Shown: one piece after another, positions 31,727 through 42,783 of the stretch
How positions within the stretch are numbered: position 1 is the stretch's first letter
Layout: every line of letters starts with the position of its first letter
Assembly: GCF_932526225.1 (NCBI RefSeq)
Contig: NC_064045.1
Span: 11,064,022 to 11,128,021, forward strand
DNA from: Nematostella vectensis
Taxonomy: Eukaryota > Cnidaria > Anthozoa > Actiniaria > Edwardsiidae
DNA length: 64,000 nt
Direction of reading: 5' to 3'
Notes under the pieces: generated by a model
Told to the model about the DNA's origin: nothing
Database searches by the model: none
The model's input: the letters and a program-made list of their open reading frames with translations, nothing else
Position numbers and translations under genes: made by a program

Positions 31727-34014
31727 ATGGGTAAAGGGAAAGATCCTGGGAAAACGAAACGTTATAAGGAAGAAGATGTTGAGTCGACGGGCAAATCAAA
31801 TACCACGTGTAGCATGCTTGACGGGAAGGAACGAGTAATGAAGGAAAAAAAGAAAGAGAAACGAAAACATAAGAAGGGTCAACGAGATTCCAGTGGTGAA
31901 CAAGAACTTACCCACAATGTTAACCAAGGAGAGGAAATGAAGGAGAACAAGAGAGAGAGAATTGAAGAAACTAATAGAGATGATGGTTTGTGTGATGAAG
32001 ATGTCGATAGAGGGAAACAGAAAAAGAAATCAAAGAAGACTGAGAAAAGAGTTTGTCAAGGTAATGAAAATGGTAGCATAGAAGATGTAGATAGAAAACA
32101 ACTAAAAAAATCAAAGAAGGGTGAAAACAAAAGATGTGGAAATGAGGTATCTAATGATGATGATTTAGAAAGTAAAAAGAAAGAAAATAACTTAAAGAAG
32201 AGTAGGAAAAGGAGATGTGAGGATCAGGATAGTGAAAGTGATGATAAAGATAAAGATATTAGAAAACAAGAAAAGAAATTAAAAAAGAAGGGGGGAAAAC
32301 GAGAGGATAAAGATTGCGGCAGAGATGACGATGAGATTCACGGACAAGTTAAAAATAAGTCAAAGAAAAAAAGGGGACATGATGATGATGGTGATAAAGA
32401 AGCTGTAGTCAGTGAGGAACCAAAGAGGAGTAGTAGTGAACAAGAAGTGGACATAAAACAAAATTTTGATGAGAATACCACAAAACAGGAGAGTGGATGT
32501 AAACCCAAAAATAAAAAGAGAAAGAAGAAAAAAGAAAAGAAAACCAATGAGACTGACAATGAGAGTTCTATTAAGAAAAAAAGCTGCAAAGATAGTGAGG
32601 ATGAGGAACATCTTCCATCTAAAGAAAAAAAGAAGAAAAGGAAAAAGAGTAAAGATAGCAGTGAAGGATATATTGAACAGAGTAAAGATATTATAGCAGA
32701 AACTGGAACAAGTTTATTGAAATGCTCAGAGAAAAAGATTCTTAAAGAAGCTAAAAGGCAGAAGAGGAAATTAAAGGATATCAATGAGGCCCAAGATGAG
32801 CTAGGTGCAGAAATCAATGCTCTTCAGAATGACATGGAAGAAAAGAGACTTCAATTTGAACAAGATGAAAATTCAGATTGTGCTTCTGATGAAACAGGCA
32901 ATGAGAATGCTACAACTGAGCTGAAAAATGATGAACTAAAGAAAGGAAAGAATGAAAAAAAGAGACTGGTCAAAGTAAAAGAGGAGACAAGTGTTGAGAA
33001 TAAAGGAGAAGAGCCTAATGCAGGGATGGCTGCTCTATCTTATTTGAAAATGTGGAATTCTAACCGCAAACAGTGGTCTTTTAAGAAAGTCAGACAAGTC
33101 TGGTTGTTAAAACACATGTATGATCCATCAAAGGTAAGTTGTCACCGTCCTTAAGTTAGGTGTTGATCCAATAAATATTGTCTGATTATTACCCAAACTG
33201 CATTTAAGGTTACCTGAGGTAAGCAGGTGATGGCCAAAACCCGATGCCACAATGTAAACAGCTTTTTGAAGATTAGTATTCTCTTTTAAATTTGTTTTGG
33301 AAGCCCTTTCACTATTATATTTCACTGTTGTCCAATTTAACAGGTCCCAGAAGATGATTTTGATGTTTTGCTGGAATACCTTGGTGGTTTGCAAGGATTT
33401 TCTAGACAGACTACTATAGAGAGAGCAGAGAAGCTTGTGGATCTAGAAACAGGTTGGTGATACTTCAAAATGTTTTCTTGATGATGATAACATAACTCTT
33501 TCATGCACGTACTCATGATTAGCTGCGGGGGGTGCGCGGCCATAGGTATCAAATGGAAAAAGCATAGTATTTAAAGATTCCTCAATAAAAAATGACCCAC
33601 TTTTTGGCCGTCAAGGGGGGGTGCATGTGCCTGACCTTATCAACTAAGAGATTTTATTTCCAAAGGTGTTATAAGGGTCTTTTATTCTAGCTATATTTTC
33701 CAAAGTTTTTCCTTCTCCAGGTTTCACACTTCCTCGGGACCCAGGGCAACGTGGAGACCAGAAGCATGCACTCCTGCTTTCGTCTTCGCATCACCCTGGG
33801 TCCCTGAGGATGGGTTTCACACTTCTGTTCCTCTACAAACACATATTAAAATAAAATGGCCTTTTATTTGACTTGATTTGATTCTTTAATCAGTGTCACA
33901 GCTGCAAACAGAGCCATTCAAAGTTTCTTTTTTCTTTCATGTTTTTTTTTTACAGGTGGTGATGATGCTGCAGATAGGACACGGATCAAGAGAGTCATTC
34001 AGATCCTGACATAA
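31727..34014 (+). CDS. C7orf50: Lys-rich nuclear protein with WKF domain (C7orf50 homologue)
   Basis: Three exons: 31,727-33,133, 33,344-33,452 and 33,956-34,014 (1,575 nt, 524 aa), GT-AG and in phase. Residues 1 to about 420 are an extremely Lys/Glu/Asp-rich, low-complexity tail with many 'KKKKRKK'-type clusters, fit for a nucleolar location. The conserved part is at the C-terminus: 'AALSYLKMWNSNRKQWSFKK', then 'VRQVWLLKHMYDPSKVPEDD', then 'YLGGLQGFSRQTTIERAEKL' and 'RIKRVIQILT'. This is the WKF domain (here WSF) of the C7orf50/DUF2373 family. Human C7orf50 is far shorter (about 194 aa), so the long charged N-terminus is an expansion. Function is poorly known; a link with ribosome biogenesis is only suggested by its composition. 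Confidence 0.86.
33525..33640. repeat. R2-family repeat in C7orf50-homologue intron 2
   Basis: It contains 'gcggggggtgcgcggccata', 'cctcaataaaaaatgaccca' and 'ggggggtgcatgtgcctgac'. It shares its core with 689-839 and 28,080-28,228. Confidence 0.55.
33720..33824. repeat. small inverted-repeat element with 12-bp flanking duplication
   Basis: The inverted arms 'cctcgggacccaggg' (33,732-33,746) and 'ccctgggtccctgagg' (33,794-33,809) are bounded by the direct repeat 'ggtttcacactt' on both sides. This looks like a short insertion with a target duplication, close to the last splice acceptor of the gene. Confidence 0.6.
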
Positions 34015-35574
34015 TGTGTTGTTATCAGATCCTTCAAAGGATAGCCCTTAAATATTGTGGTGGGCCACTGGTGAATAAGGTTCTATAGTTATCTGATTAA
34101 AAGCATTTTAGAAATCACGTCACAGGTTTATTGTTTACCTCTTTGTCACATATTTGGAGCCTGCCCCTTGTGGGCATTGTGGTAACTTACATAGAGGACT
34201 AAATACAATAACAGTTAAGAATGTTTTAAATCTGAATTACAGAACTTTTCGAAGCATTTTTCTCTTCCTATAGCATATAATTTGTTTTGTATTGTATTTC
34301 AAAATCGCTCGTGAATCATAATCAATTGCCTGAAGTCTCATACACATTTCTTGTATTTCTCATGTGTTATAAATAATATTAATACATCCATGCGTGATTT
34401 TAAATTTTTCTGTGTTATGCTAGATTTCTACATACAGAAAGGGTGGACTAATATTTGAGACCCTCGAATAAAGACTAGTCGACCCTCGTTCAATTTTAAT
34501 TGAATGTCACCCCGATTTTCATCACCTAGCCTGAGTATCAGGGGATTTTTTTTTCAAAAAGTGGAGAAAAATAAAAGTACGTTGTTTTGTTTCTCGCCGG
34601 CGCCGGTGTTTTCACCTTCTGGAAAATAGGACCCAGACCCCTACCACTAAACTCCGGAATTTCCAATAACCCCCGTGGCCCGTGGGAGGGATTTATCAAT
34701 AATTATCTGGCATTACAAAATGTGCTTCGTGATATATGGTGGGCTGGAAGAAAATTAAAAATACGCAGCACATACAAGTATAGAAACGTACAGTATGAAC
34801 AGGCTTGCAGGTGCTCTATAACGTCACTTCCAGTAAAATATGCGGAGTCACGTTCTCCTTTTTAGACGACACGAATAAACGAAAGGAAGCAGTGATAAAA
34901 TAGAAAAAAAATAGAATAAGACCTATTTTCATATTGTGATTTAAATCTTAAGAGATATTTTTTTTATTGTTTCTTAAACAAGGAAAACGGTGCTGAATTT
35001 TTTTTTAATGTTTTGAGGTATATACGACCTTGTTCTTGTATTATGCTTCCGCCACAAACAGACAAAATCTTCAACAATGAACTTGTCTGTGATTAAGAAT
35101 GATAAAAGGTCGGTTTAAAAATATTCAATGCCGTTTTTATAGTAAAAAAGAAAAACGTGTAGACATTATTTTACCAGAGTACTTTTGAAAATGGTGTCGT
35201 CAAATTTACCAAAGTATATTCAAATATACTTCCTCGAAGGCCTTTGCTAGCTTTTTTATGGTTCTATATTTTGCCGAAGATGTAAACAACTTGTCTTCCG
35301 CTTTAGAAGCGTTATCGTTCAAATCATTGTATCCGATAGAAGAAGACATAAAGACAGGAAAACATTATACATGAGAATATGAGCGTCATAAAAAATGTAT
35401 TCTTAAGTCGTTCGTGCATTTCAGGAAGCTTAACTTGGATATAGAAGTACCACTTCTTTTATTGTATTTTTGTATTTTGTTCAAGCTTAAAAGGCAGGTG
35501 ATTGAAAACAGTGTATTGTCTTTTGAGCATTTCATTCTCTATACGTGCTATAAATACACGCCATTGACGTCATG
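34015..35574. other. intergenic, no recognised gene
   Basis: AT-rich spacer between the C7orf50 homologue and the PKA regulatory gene. AATAAA occurs at 34,467. A TATAAATA word is at about 35,549. No coding exon or family repeat is recognised. Confidence 0.5.
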
Positions 35575-35957
35575 CCTGACAAATATCTTTCATTTCTATT
35601 CAACAAATTGCGATTCTTGTGAGATGCGTGGGTAGATGGTGAATATTCTTAGCTTTTTAAACCTTCATGAATAAACAGAGATTCGAAAAAAGGCAAATAA
35701 ATTACGGAGTGTCGGATAAAAATCGAGTAAAACATAGCGAAGAAAGAAAAAAGAATATTATATATATTTTAATTGTAATGTTCCTTTTTTAAGGGATAGC
35801 TTGGGAACGCTAAGTACGTAAATGGAAAGATTAAGGCAGATATATGTATAAAACCAAGATTTGCTCGCTTCTGGCCTTATATTTGGACTATAAGTTGTCG
35901 TTTGACGTCATTGTGATGTCACGAGGGTTGATATTGGTCTGGCGTGCCGTGACGTCA
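35575..35957. promoter_or_regulatory. cluster of three perfect CRE palindromes upstream of PKA-R gene
   Basis: TGACGTCA occurs at 35,575-35,582, 35,903-35,910 and 35,950-35,957. A near match, TGATGTCA, lies between the last two at 35,914. The last perfect site is 33 bp before the ATG at 35,990. TGACGTCA is the full CREB/ATF site. The positions suggest direct cAMP control of the PKA regulatory subunit gene, a negative-feedback layout. Confidence 0.7.
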
Positions 35958-35989
35958 CTGACTGTCTTCGCTTCTTCCTTCACATCAAA

Positions 35990-38900
35990 ATGGCGTCCAC
36001 GAAGCGACAAGATGGAGATGCAGAGGCCCTCCGACAATGCGAGATTTATGTCGAAAAACACAACATTCAGGGAGTTTTGAAGGATTGTATCGTTCAACTA
36101 TGTATCTCAAAACCCGAAAATCCATACAAATTCTTCCGGGAGTATTTCGAAAAGTTAGAAAAGGTGAGTTTTTAGCGGCTGTTATTTGCTCCAGGGATAG
36201 AATGGCTCTGGTTGAGTTTGAAGAGATTTGATTGCATTTTTGCATGAATTTCACGCCCCGTGACCGCTGTTCTCCTTTTTATCGTATCCTGTAGCCGCCT
36301 TAGTCTGTATTCTATTGATTTGTACCGGCGATTTTTCGTATTTTAGGGCCATGAAGAAAAGAAAGAGGAGACTGCTCGCTTGGAGGCTGAACCAGAACAA
36401 CGAGCCGAGGTTGAGGAACATCCACCTCCTTCCAAACCTTTCCAGCGACAAAGACGAGGAGCTGTTAGCGCAGCACCGATCACAGAAGATGAAGCAACAT
36501 CATACGTGAAAAAGGTACAAATTTCCTTCGTTCCTGTTGCTTCAAAACAACGAATTATAACTCGGTTATTATTTTTCTCTCGCTTTTATCAAGGTCGTGC
36601 CGAAGGACTACAAAACAATGGCTGCTCTCTCAAAAGCAATCACCAAAAATATATTGTTCTCGCATCTGGACGAGAACGAACGAAGGTAAAATTACATTAT
36701 TACAAAGCTGAAATTACTTTGATTTCGTTTCCTATGATTTTCTTTGGTCTTACCCTCTTCGGTTTCGTAAACACATTTTTTACTGTTTTGTTTTCGGCAG
36801 CGATATTTTCGATGCTATGTCCCTTGTGAAACACGGAGCGGGTGAAATTATTATAAAACAAGGTCAGTACAGAAATATACATCCCAACCTCACACTAATC
36901 AACTTGATAACACATGCTCTTATTGAGAACACAACTAGTTTTTTTGTGATTACAGTAAATGAGATATGAAATTCCCCAAACATCTTTTGTACACAACAGC
37001 ACATTGAACACAAAACACATGTGACACTCCGTGTACCGTCAGGCAATTCTGATGCACCCGGTTGCTACTTTTAAATAAACTATCAAGTTTTCTCTCTTCT
37101 TTAGGCGACGAGGGAGACAATTTTTACATTGTCGACAGTGGCGAAGTCGATGTAAGTAAAAGCCATATGATAAAAAAAATGTCATGGGGAATTCGAAATG
37201 GCTTCAAGTCTAATGTGTACGGAAATTTATAGCTTTGCTCTGAGGCGAGCTTGGTTAATTTGAGAGCCAAAATCTGTTACTTTTCCAATTTTCTAGATCA
37301 CATTTTATTTAAGCATGTTTTGTTTATTAGTATCGATATAAATGTGAAGGTTTCCGCTATCAGTAAGCAAATTTGATGTCTCACATTTTAACTTTTGATT
37401 CATATACTATTATTTCAAGGGTTATATTAGAATATGGAAAACAGTATGTTGTTTTCTTTTAAAATCCTTTCCTTCTTTTTGGTCCATAACTGTAACTGAA
37501 ATCTAAAGTACATTGTAACACATCTGTCAGCCTACCTTGATGTGAGATCATGTGGAATACATGCAGTAACATGAGAAGAAGCCTATATAGCCTACCTTGA
37601 TGTGAGATCATGTGGAATACATGCAGTAATATGAGAAGAAGCCTATATAGCCTACCTTCATGTGAGATCATGTGGAATACATGCAGTAATATAAGAAGAA
37701 GCCTATGTAGCCACTGGGGAGGTCTGGGGATTCAGATGAACACACCCACTTAACTAAGTAAGGGGTCCCTGCTCAAATGAGAGAAAATGTTCAAAATGTA
37801 AACAGCCCCACCCCCCTTAAAATCTGTGTTGATTTTGCCATGGCCGGCCATCTTTGGCCTTTGCAATCTGTAACAGGCTGAGCCAGTGTGTTTATCAGGG
37901 GGCTATTGCCAGTTAAAAAATGCCTGGTAAAAAAGATGTTCTCTATATAGATAAGTGAGAGTCAATTTTCTTTGCAACCACCTCGCATTGAAAATTCTGG
38001 CTACTGGCCTGGTAACAAATTAATGGAATGTGAAATTCCACACTCTACGAAATCAAGTCGTGACTGATGACTTGTGTGGGAGAGGCGTAAAAGGGGAAAG
38101 TATTGCAGAGCTATAGTGTGCATTCATGTATGCCCTTTGCAAACAGCACTGCAATCTGCTAGAATTGCAGGCACCACCCAGCTCAGCTAACCACAAGACA
38201 AAAGACATCTCCTTACATGGAGTACCAACAGGGCAATTGCTGGGCCAGCAATGTTGGCCCTGATTGCATTGGGCACTAGACTAAAACTGGTGTTTACTGT
38301 CAAATCCGTTGTATTGCGACCCGCATTTTCAAAACATGATTTGTTTTGGTTTTCTGTTCCGTCAGTAAAACCATTCTGAGCCAATCAGAGTCTTGCTTTG
38401 TGCACTTCCCTGGCTATCCTCTGGACGAAAACCAGACAGTGTCGCGACAGAAAGCCAGGCAACTGCACTAGGCGAGAGATGGCAAGAATCTGATTGGCTT
38501 AGAATAATTTGACTGGCAGAACCGAAAATCCCAAAAGCAAAAACAAATCGATGTTTTGAATATGCGGTGTCGCGATACAACGGATTCAACAGTAAAACTT
38601 TGTTTCTATCCTTAAGGTTTTTGTCAACAATGTGGGTTTGGTCTCTACCATTGGGGAGGGAGGGAGCTTTGGAGAACTTGCCCTGATCTATGGCACCCCA
38701 AGAGCTGCGACTATCAAGGCAAAGACTGATGTGAAGCTGTGGGCTATCGACCGAGTAACCTACAGACGGATCTTGATGGGTAGCCAGATCAGAAAGAGGC
38801 GCATGTACGAACAGTTCCTGGAAAAGGTCAGCATCCTGGAGTCCCTGGACAAGTGGGAGAGACTGACAGTGGCTGATGCTCTGGAGCCAACACAGTTCCA

Positions 38901-39979
38901 GGACGGTGACGATGTGGTGGTACAAGGAGAGCATGGCGATGAATTCTTTATTATTGTGGAGGTAAATTCTCACCTGAATCAGAATGATGATTTGGGGAGA
39001 AATAATTACTTCCCAGTGTTCATTTTTAAGGCCTTGTATTGTGGTGAGGGCCACATGTTTATTAGCTTTTATACCTATTATGTGCTGCACTCATTTAAAT
39101 AAAATCTTTGCTCTTGTTAATATTATTTTATATAAAATATAAAGTGACTTTTTCTAAGTAGAATACCTAAGATGCCTATAATAGATAAATCTCAACACTA
39201 CTTCTTATACCCAAGGGTACAGCTGTGGTTCTCCAGAGACGCTCAGCCAACGAGGACTTTATAGAAGTCAGCAGACTGGGCCCTTCAGACTACTTTGGTA
39301 AATAATACCATTACTATTTATGACATGTTCATAATTTTCAGGTAGCGAGTAGAGCTGGGTCCATGATAGTACTGCTGCAATGTTTAGCTCATAGGTTGTC
39401 TTTTTCTTCTTGGTCACAAAAAGCTTCTACAAGTTGTTTTTGCAAAACCACTTAATTGATTAATTCATTCATCTAGGTACCAGTTACTCACTCTTTGGTA
39501 AATTACATTGAAGGGCAGTTTAAAACATTTTATTAGCTGCTCACATGTAATCTTGGCTCTAAGGGAAGGTACTTGTACCTCTACCCCTTCAGCAAATAAG
39601 GTTGAAGTTAATAGACAGAATAGATAAACTTCTATGCTCTCTTGTTTAAAAAGTTTAGACAAACAAAGGGATAAAACAGATTACAGGAACTTACAGTACA
39701 GCATTTTCATAAGAAGGGTTTATAACATAACCTTTGTTTTCCCAACCTTTCAAGTGAAATTGCCTTATTCTTTGCATATTTATACCCATTGTTTTCTTAT
39801 CTCCAGGTGAAATTGCACTGGTACTTAACCGACCTCGAGCTGCCACAGTACAGGCCCGCGGCACCCTCAAGTGCGTCAAACTAGACCGGCAGCGCTTTGA
39901 ACGTGTACTTGGGCCGTGTATTGACATCCTCAAGAGGAATATCCAACAGTACAACAGCTTTGTGTCGCTGGTTGTGTAG
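35990..39979 (+). CDS. PRKAR1A: cAMP-dependent protein kinase type I regulatory subunit
   Basis: Eight exons: 35,990-36,163; 36,347-36,514; 36,594-36,685; 36,801-36,862; 37,105-37,151; 38,617-38,961; 39,216-39,297; 39,807-39,979 (1,143 nt, 380 aa; vertebrate RI subunits have 381). All are in phase. Exon 1 is the dimerisation/docking domain. Exon 2 holds the inhibitor site RRGAVSA (residues about 94-100), with alanine in the phospho-acceptor place, hence a type I pseudosubstrate rather than type II. The two cAMP-binding cassettes are '[15 protein letters not shown]' (site A) and '[15 protein letters not shown]' (site B). The protein keeps the catalytic subunit inactive until cAMP binds. RIalpha versus RIbeta cannot be told apart, because that split is vertebrate. 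Upstream CRE sites suggest feedback. Confidence 0.95.
37529..37712 (+). repeat. 60-bp tandem repeat, about 3 copies
   Basis: The unit begins 'agcctaccttgatgtgagat' and repeats with an exact 60-bp period and one to four changes per copy. It lies in PRKAR1 intron 5. The minus-strand repetitive peptide it encodes is an artefact of the period being a multiple of three. Confidence 0.92.
38293..38596. repeat. fold-back MITE next to PRKAR1 exon 6
   Basis: The left arm ('tttactgtcaaatccgttgt', 'attgcgacccgcattttc') pairs with the right arm ('gcggtgtcgcgatacaacgg', 'attcaacagtaaa') over more than 60 bp. The element ends 20 bp before the exon at 38,617. Part of the exon's branch-point or pyrimidine region may therefore derive from it. 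The acceptor there is the less usual 'cttaag'. Confidence 0.82.
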
Positions 39980-40316
39980 GGTGGTAACAAGAGGCTGTTG
40001 TGAAAACATGGGTTGAGTGAATGTCCCTGCAGAATCTTAGCAGCCAGGTGTATATTGTATTTAATTACCATCCTGTATCAGTATCAAGGGTTTCGAATCT
40101 ATGGACAAGACAGTCAGCTTAGATTTAGGATACATATCATTTTAATATAAAAGTGTGCTGGGTGGTTTATTGGGTCATAATCCCTTCTCTCATTAGACAT
40201 GTATATTTGTTTCCAGTTGTTGTAGTGTGTAGAGTTTAATACCTTTGCTTAAGTGATCAAAGAGAGCCTTAACCTTTCATTTTCTTGCTGGTCATAACAC
40301 CTTTTGAGAAAATAGT

Positions 40317-40574
40317 CAGGGGCGGTTACAGGGGAGGTGGGTTGGGTGGATATCCACCCCCTTTTTGAGCAAAAAAAATTGAAAATTCACTTTGAAGAAA
40401 CTGCGAAGAAGGTACTGTCCATGTGCCATCGCCTGCTTGAGCTTATGCGACAAATTCAATTCAGCTTGAAGTACTGTTAGATCTATGTGACCTACCAAGA
40501 ACTACTGGATCCGTTACAGGCTGCCGATACGGCCATTATCCACCCCCTATTTTAAAATCCTGGATCCGCCCCTG
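40317..40574. repeat. repeat with CAGGGGCGG / CCGCCCCTG ends
   Basis: It begins 'caggggcggttacagggg' and ends 'cctggatccgcccctg', with internal 'atatccacccccttttt' and 'attatccaccccctatttt' blocks. The minus-strand 60-codon frame inside has no domain. It is a MITE-like repeat in the PRKAR1 to SDR42E1 spacer. Confidence 0.65.
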
Positions 40575-42783
40575 ATAGTGAAATGCATTCGACTTTGCTT
40601 CAGTGCTGCATACAGTACCCTGTGCCAGGGGATTGTCATCACTTCTTTGCATCTAATAATAGGCTGAAAAGCCCGTGCCAGCCCTCTCATTTGCATACTT
40701 TTTTTTTTCTGGAATGCTGTGACATGGCCCTGTTATAAGATATTTCAGCCCTATCCCTCCTCTCGCTTGCACAATTAAGTGGCAACTACGACATGATACA
40801 TCCCTTTTTCTGTAAAACAGCAATGCCTGAAGGCAAGTTACTGCTAAAGAAGAGCTTTGACTGTAAATACAAAAACGTTCCGTTGTTTGTTTTAACTTAT
40901 TCCATTTTATCTTAGTTTATTTAATGGCTACATAGTTGTCCCTGTGAAGCAGATAGGTTCAATAAAAATTAGTGAAAAGTGATAATACCCCTTTAAGTAA
41001 AAAAAAAAGTATACATAATCAGCTGTTCAATAACCATCAATTTTACCAAATGTATGTGAACTCGACTGAACTTGTAGCAAATTAAGTGCATAGGGGAATC
41101 GAATCATCTAGTGTCAGTAAAATACATATTTTACCTATTGAGTAAGAACACTGTAGGTGTTGAGTTAAATCTTTCAATAGCCATGATAATGAGAATTATT
41201 TCCAAACCTTTAGCCTTGTTATAGCTAGTGTTTAGGCAAGGTAAAAAAAAGACAATTTATTTGCTGCAAATAAATATGTTCTACCAGGGAAAACAGGTAT
41301 GGTGTTATTTTAGATTCACTCTGAGCAAGAATGGTTTATAGAGGAAAAAAATTCAAATGTTAAATGATAGGCAAATGTAGGATTATGTTAAGAAGATAAA
41401 AATATTACTGGGTACTCGCTCCTATTGTCTGAAATGTGAACGGCATTTTAGCTGCAAAACAATTGTGTAAGTTGTATGGGTTATTTGAAAGAAACTTGCA
41501 CACTTGTGATATAGTTGTCAGTCAGTTGAAGTTATGTATCAAGTACAGAAAAATAAACAATTGGATCATAACCGAAATGCACTTACCGAGTTTTAGGACT
41601 TTTAGATATTTTTTCCTTGATCATCCTTGCGCTATGTATGGGCTCAGGGACGAAAAGCTCAAATTTCAATGACACTTTACAAAAAGTCACATAAATTAAA
41701 AAAAAGCCGCATTTGATTTTTTGTAGCTATCACTCCCTTAGCTCTCAAAGAAATTTTCCTCCTTATTAGATGTGATATAGGCTTATTTGAAGGGTCATGT
41801 TATGTTTTTTCGTCATGTCATTTGGTAAATGCATGACCCAACTCAGCACACAATCTGACTTTTGGTGACAAAATAACAATAAGTAGCAACTCATCCAGAA
41901 AGTTTGTCAAAAAGGGCTTGTTTTCAATGGAAGATGTTATACACCTATCAATGTTAAGCTTGTGGGGGGGGGGGGGGGGGGGAGGTGTAGCAAGGGGTTG
42001 GGGTTTGAACAGTTAAAAATGGCCCCTAGGCAGGGATTTAAATGTCCATATTTATCCCGTGGGAAAGGTTTATTGAACTAATCATTTCCCGGGGTAGGGA
42101 TCTTTTGATCTAGTGCCCTTTCATGTGACCCACAGACTGGCATGTTTTCGTTGGTGCACGCTGCAGATGCTCCATTGCTTCTTTATTTGTTATTCTTGGA
42201 TGTGAGAATGTTTAAAGACTTGATGTTTCAGTGTTTTACACTTTTCTGCGCATCCATAAAAAGAAATTGCTTGTTGTATAGTTCATGTTATCTCTATTTC
42301 TTCTGCCATACTCCCTTGACAAGGGATATTTGGTCCAAATAATATAGCCTGGGGCAAGGATATTTCTCAAGATTTGCCCCCATATTTGTCCCAAGGGTAG
42401 GGAATTTAACTGACAAACTCACGAAAATGTCTAATCCGCACACCCCCCTACCAGCTTAACATTGATAGGTGCATTATTTTTTTTTATTGCTTCCGCGTGT
42501 GACTATAACCGTTTCTGTGCTTATTTTGACAGGTTTGCTGCTCAAAAACTGGGTTCTTAGTGCCCAGTAAAATAAAATGTTATTCAATTCCATGTAACTA
42601 ACAACATTGTAATCATATAGATTCAGGATTAATTCATGGATCATGTAACCAGTGTCATTTCCTTCCTGTCATGACAAGAATCAAACCCAGCCCCCCCCCC
42701 CCTCCCCCTTCCCTGGAATCATAACCTGGGACAACGTTAAAAAAATATTATCATATTTTAGATAATGAGCCAACTGTTATTCC
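40575..42783. other. intergenic spacer, PRKAR1 / SDR42E1 (convergent)
   Basis: The 3' regions of two convergent genes. AATAAA lies near 40,961. A MITE at 41,941-42,471 is listed separately. I see no further coding exon. Confidence 0.5.
41941..42471. repeat. MITE-like element with about 28-bp inverted ends and a poly-G run
   Basis: The left end 'acacctatcaatgttaagct' is followed by a run of about 18 G. The right end is 'cccccctaccagcttaacat' plus 'tgataggtgc', the complement of the left end. About 530 bp; the 66-codon frame inside (42,142) has no recognised domain. Confidence 0.72.

Noticed and set aside
32338-32817. 159-codon Leu/Ser/Phe-rich minus-strand ORF suggesting a membrane protein
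   Set aside because: It is the antisense of the Lys/Glu-rich C7orf50-homologue exon; purine-rich codons give hydrophobic residues on the other strand.
37459-37671. Repetitive 70-codon minus-strand ORF ('[14 protein letters not shown]' repeats)
   Set aside because: The 60-bp tandem repeat keeps the frame open because 60 is a multiple of three; it is an intron.
38362-39090. 242-codon minus-strand ORF
   Set aside because: It is antisense to the well-supported PRKAR1 exon at 38,617-38,961 and a MITE.
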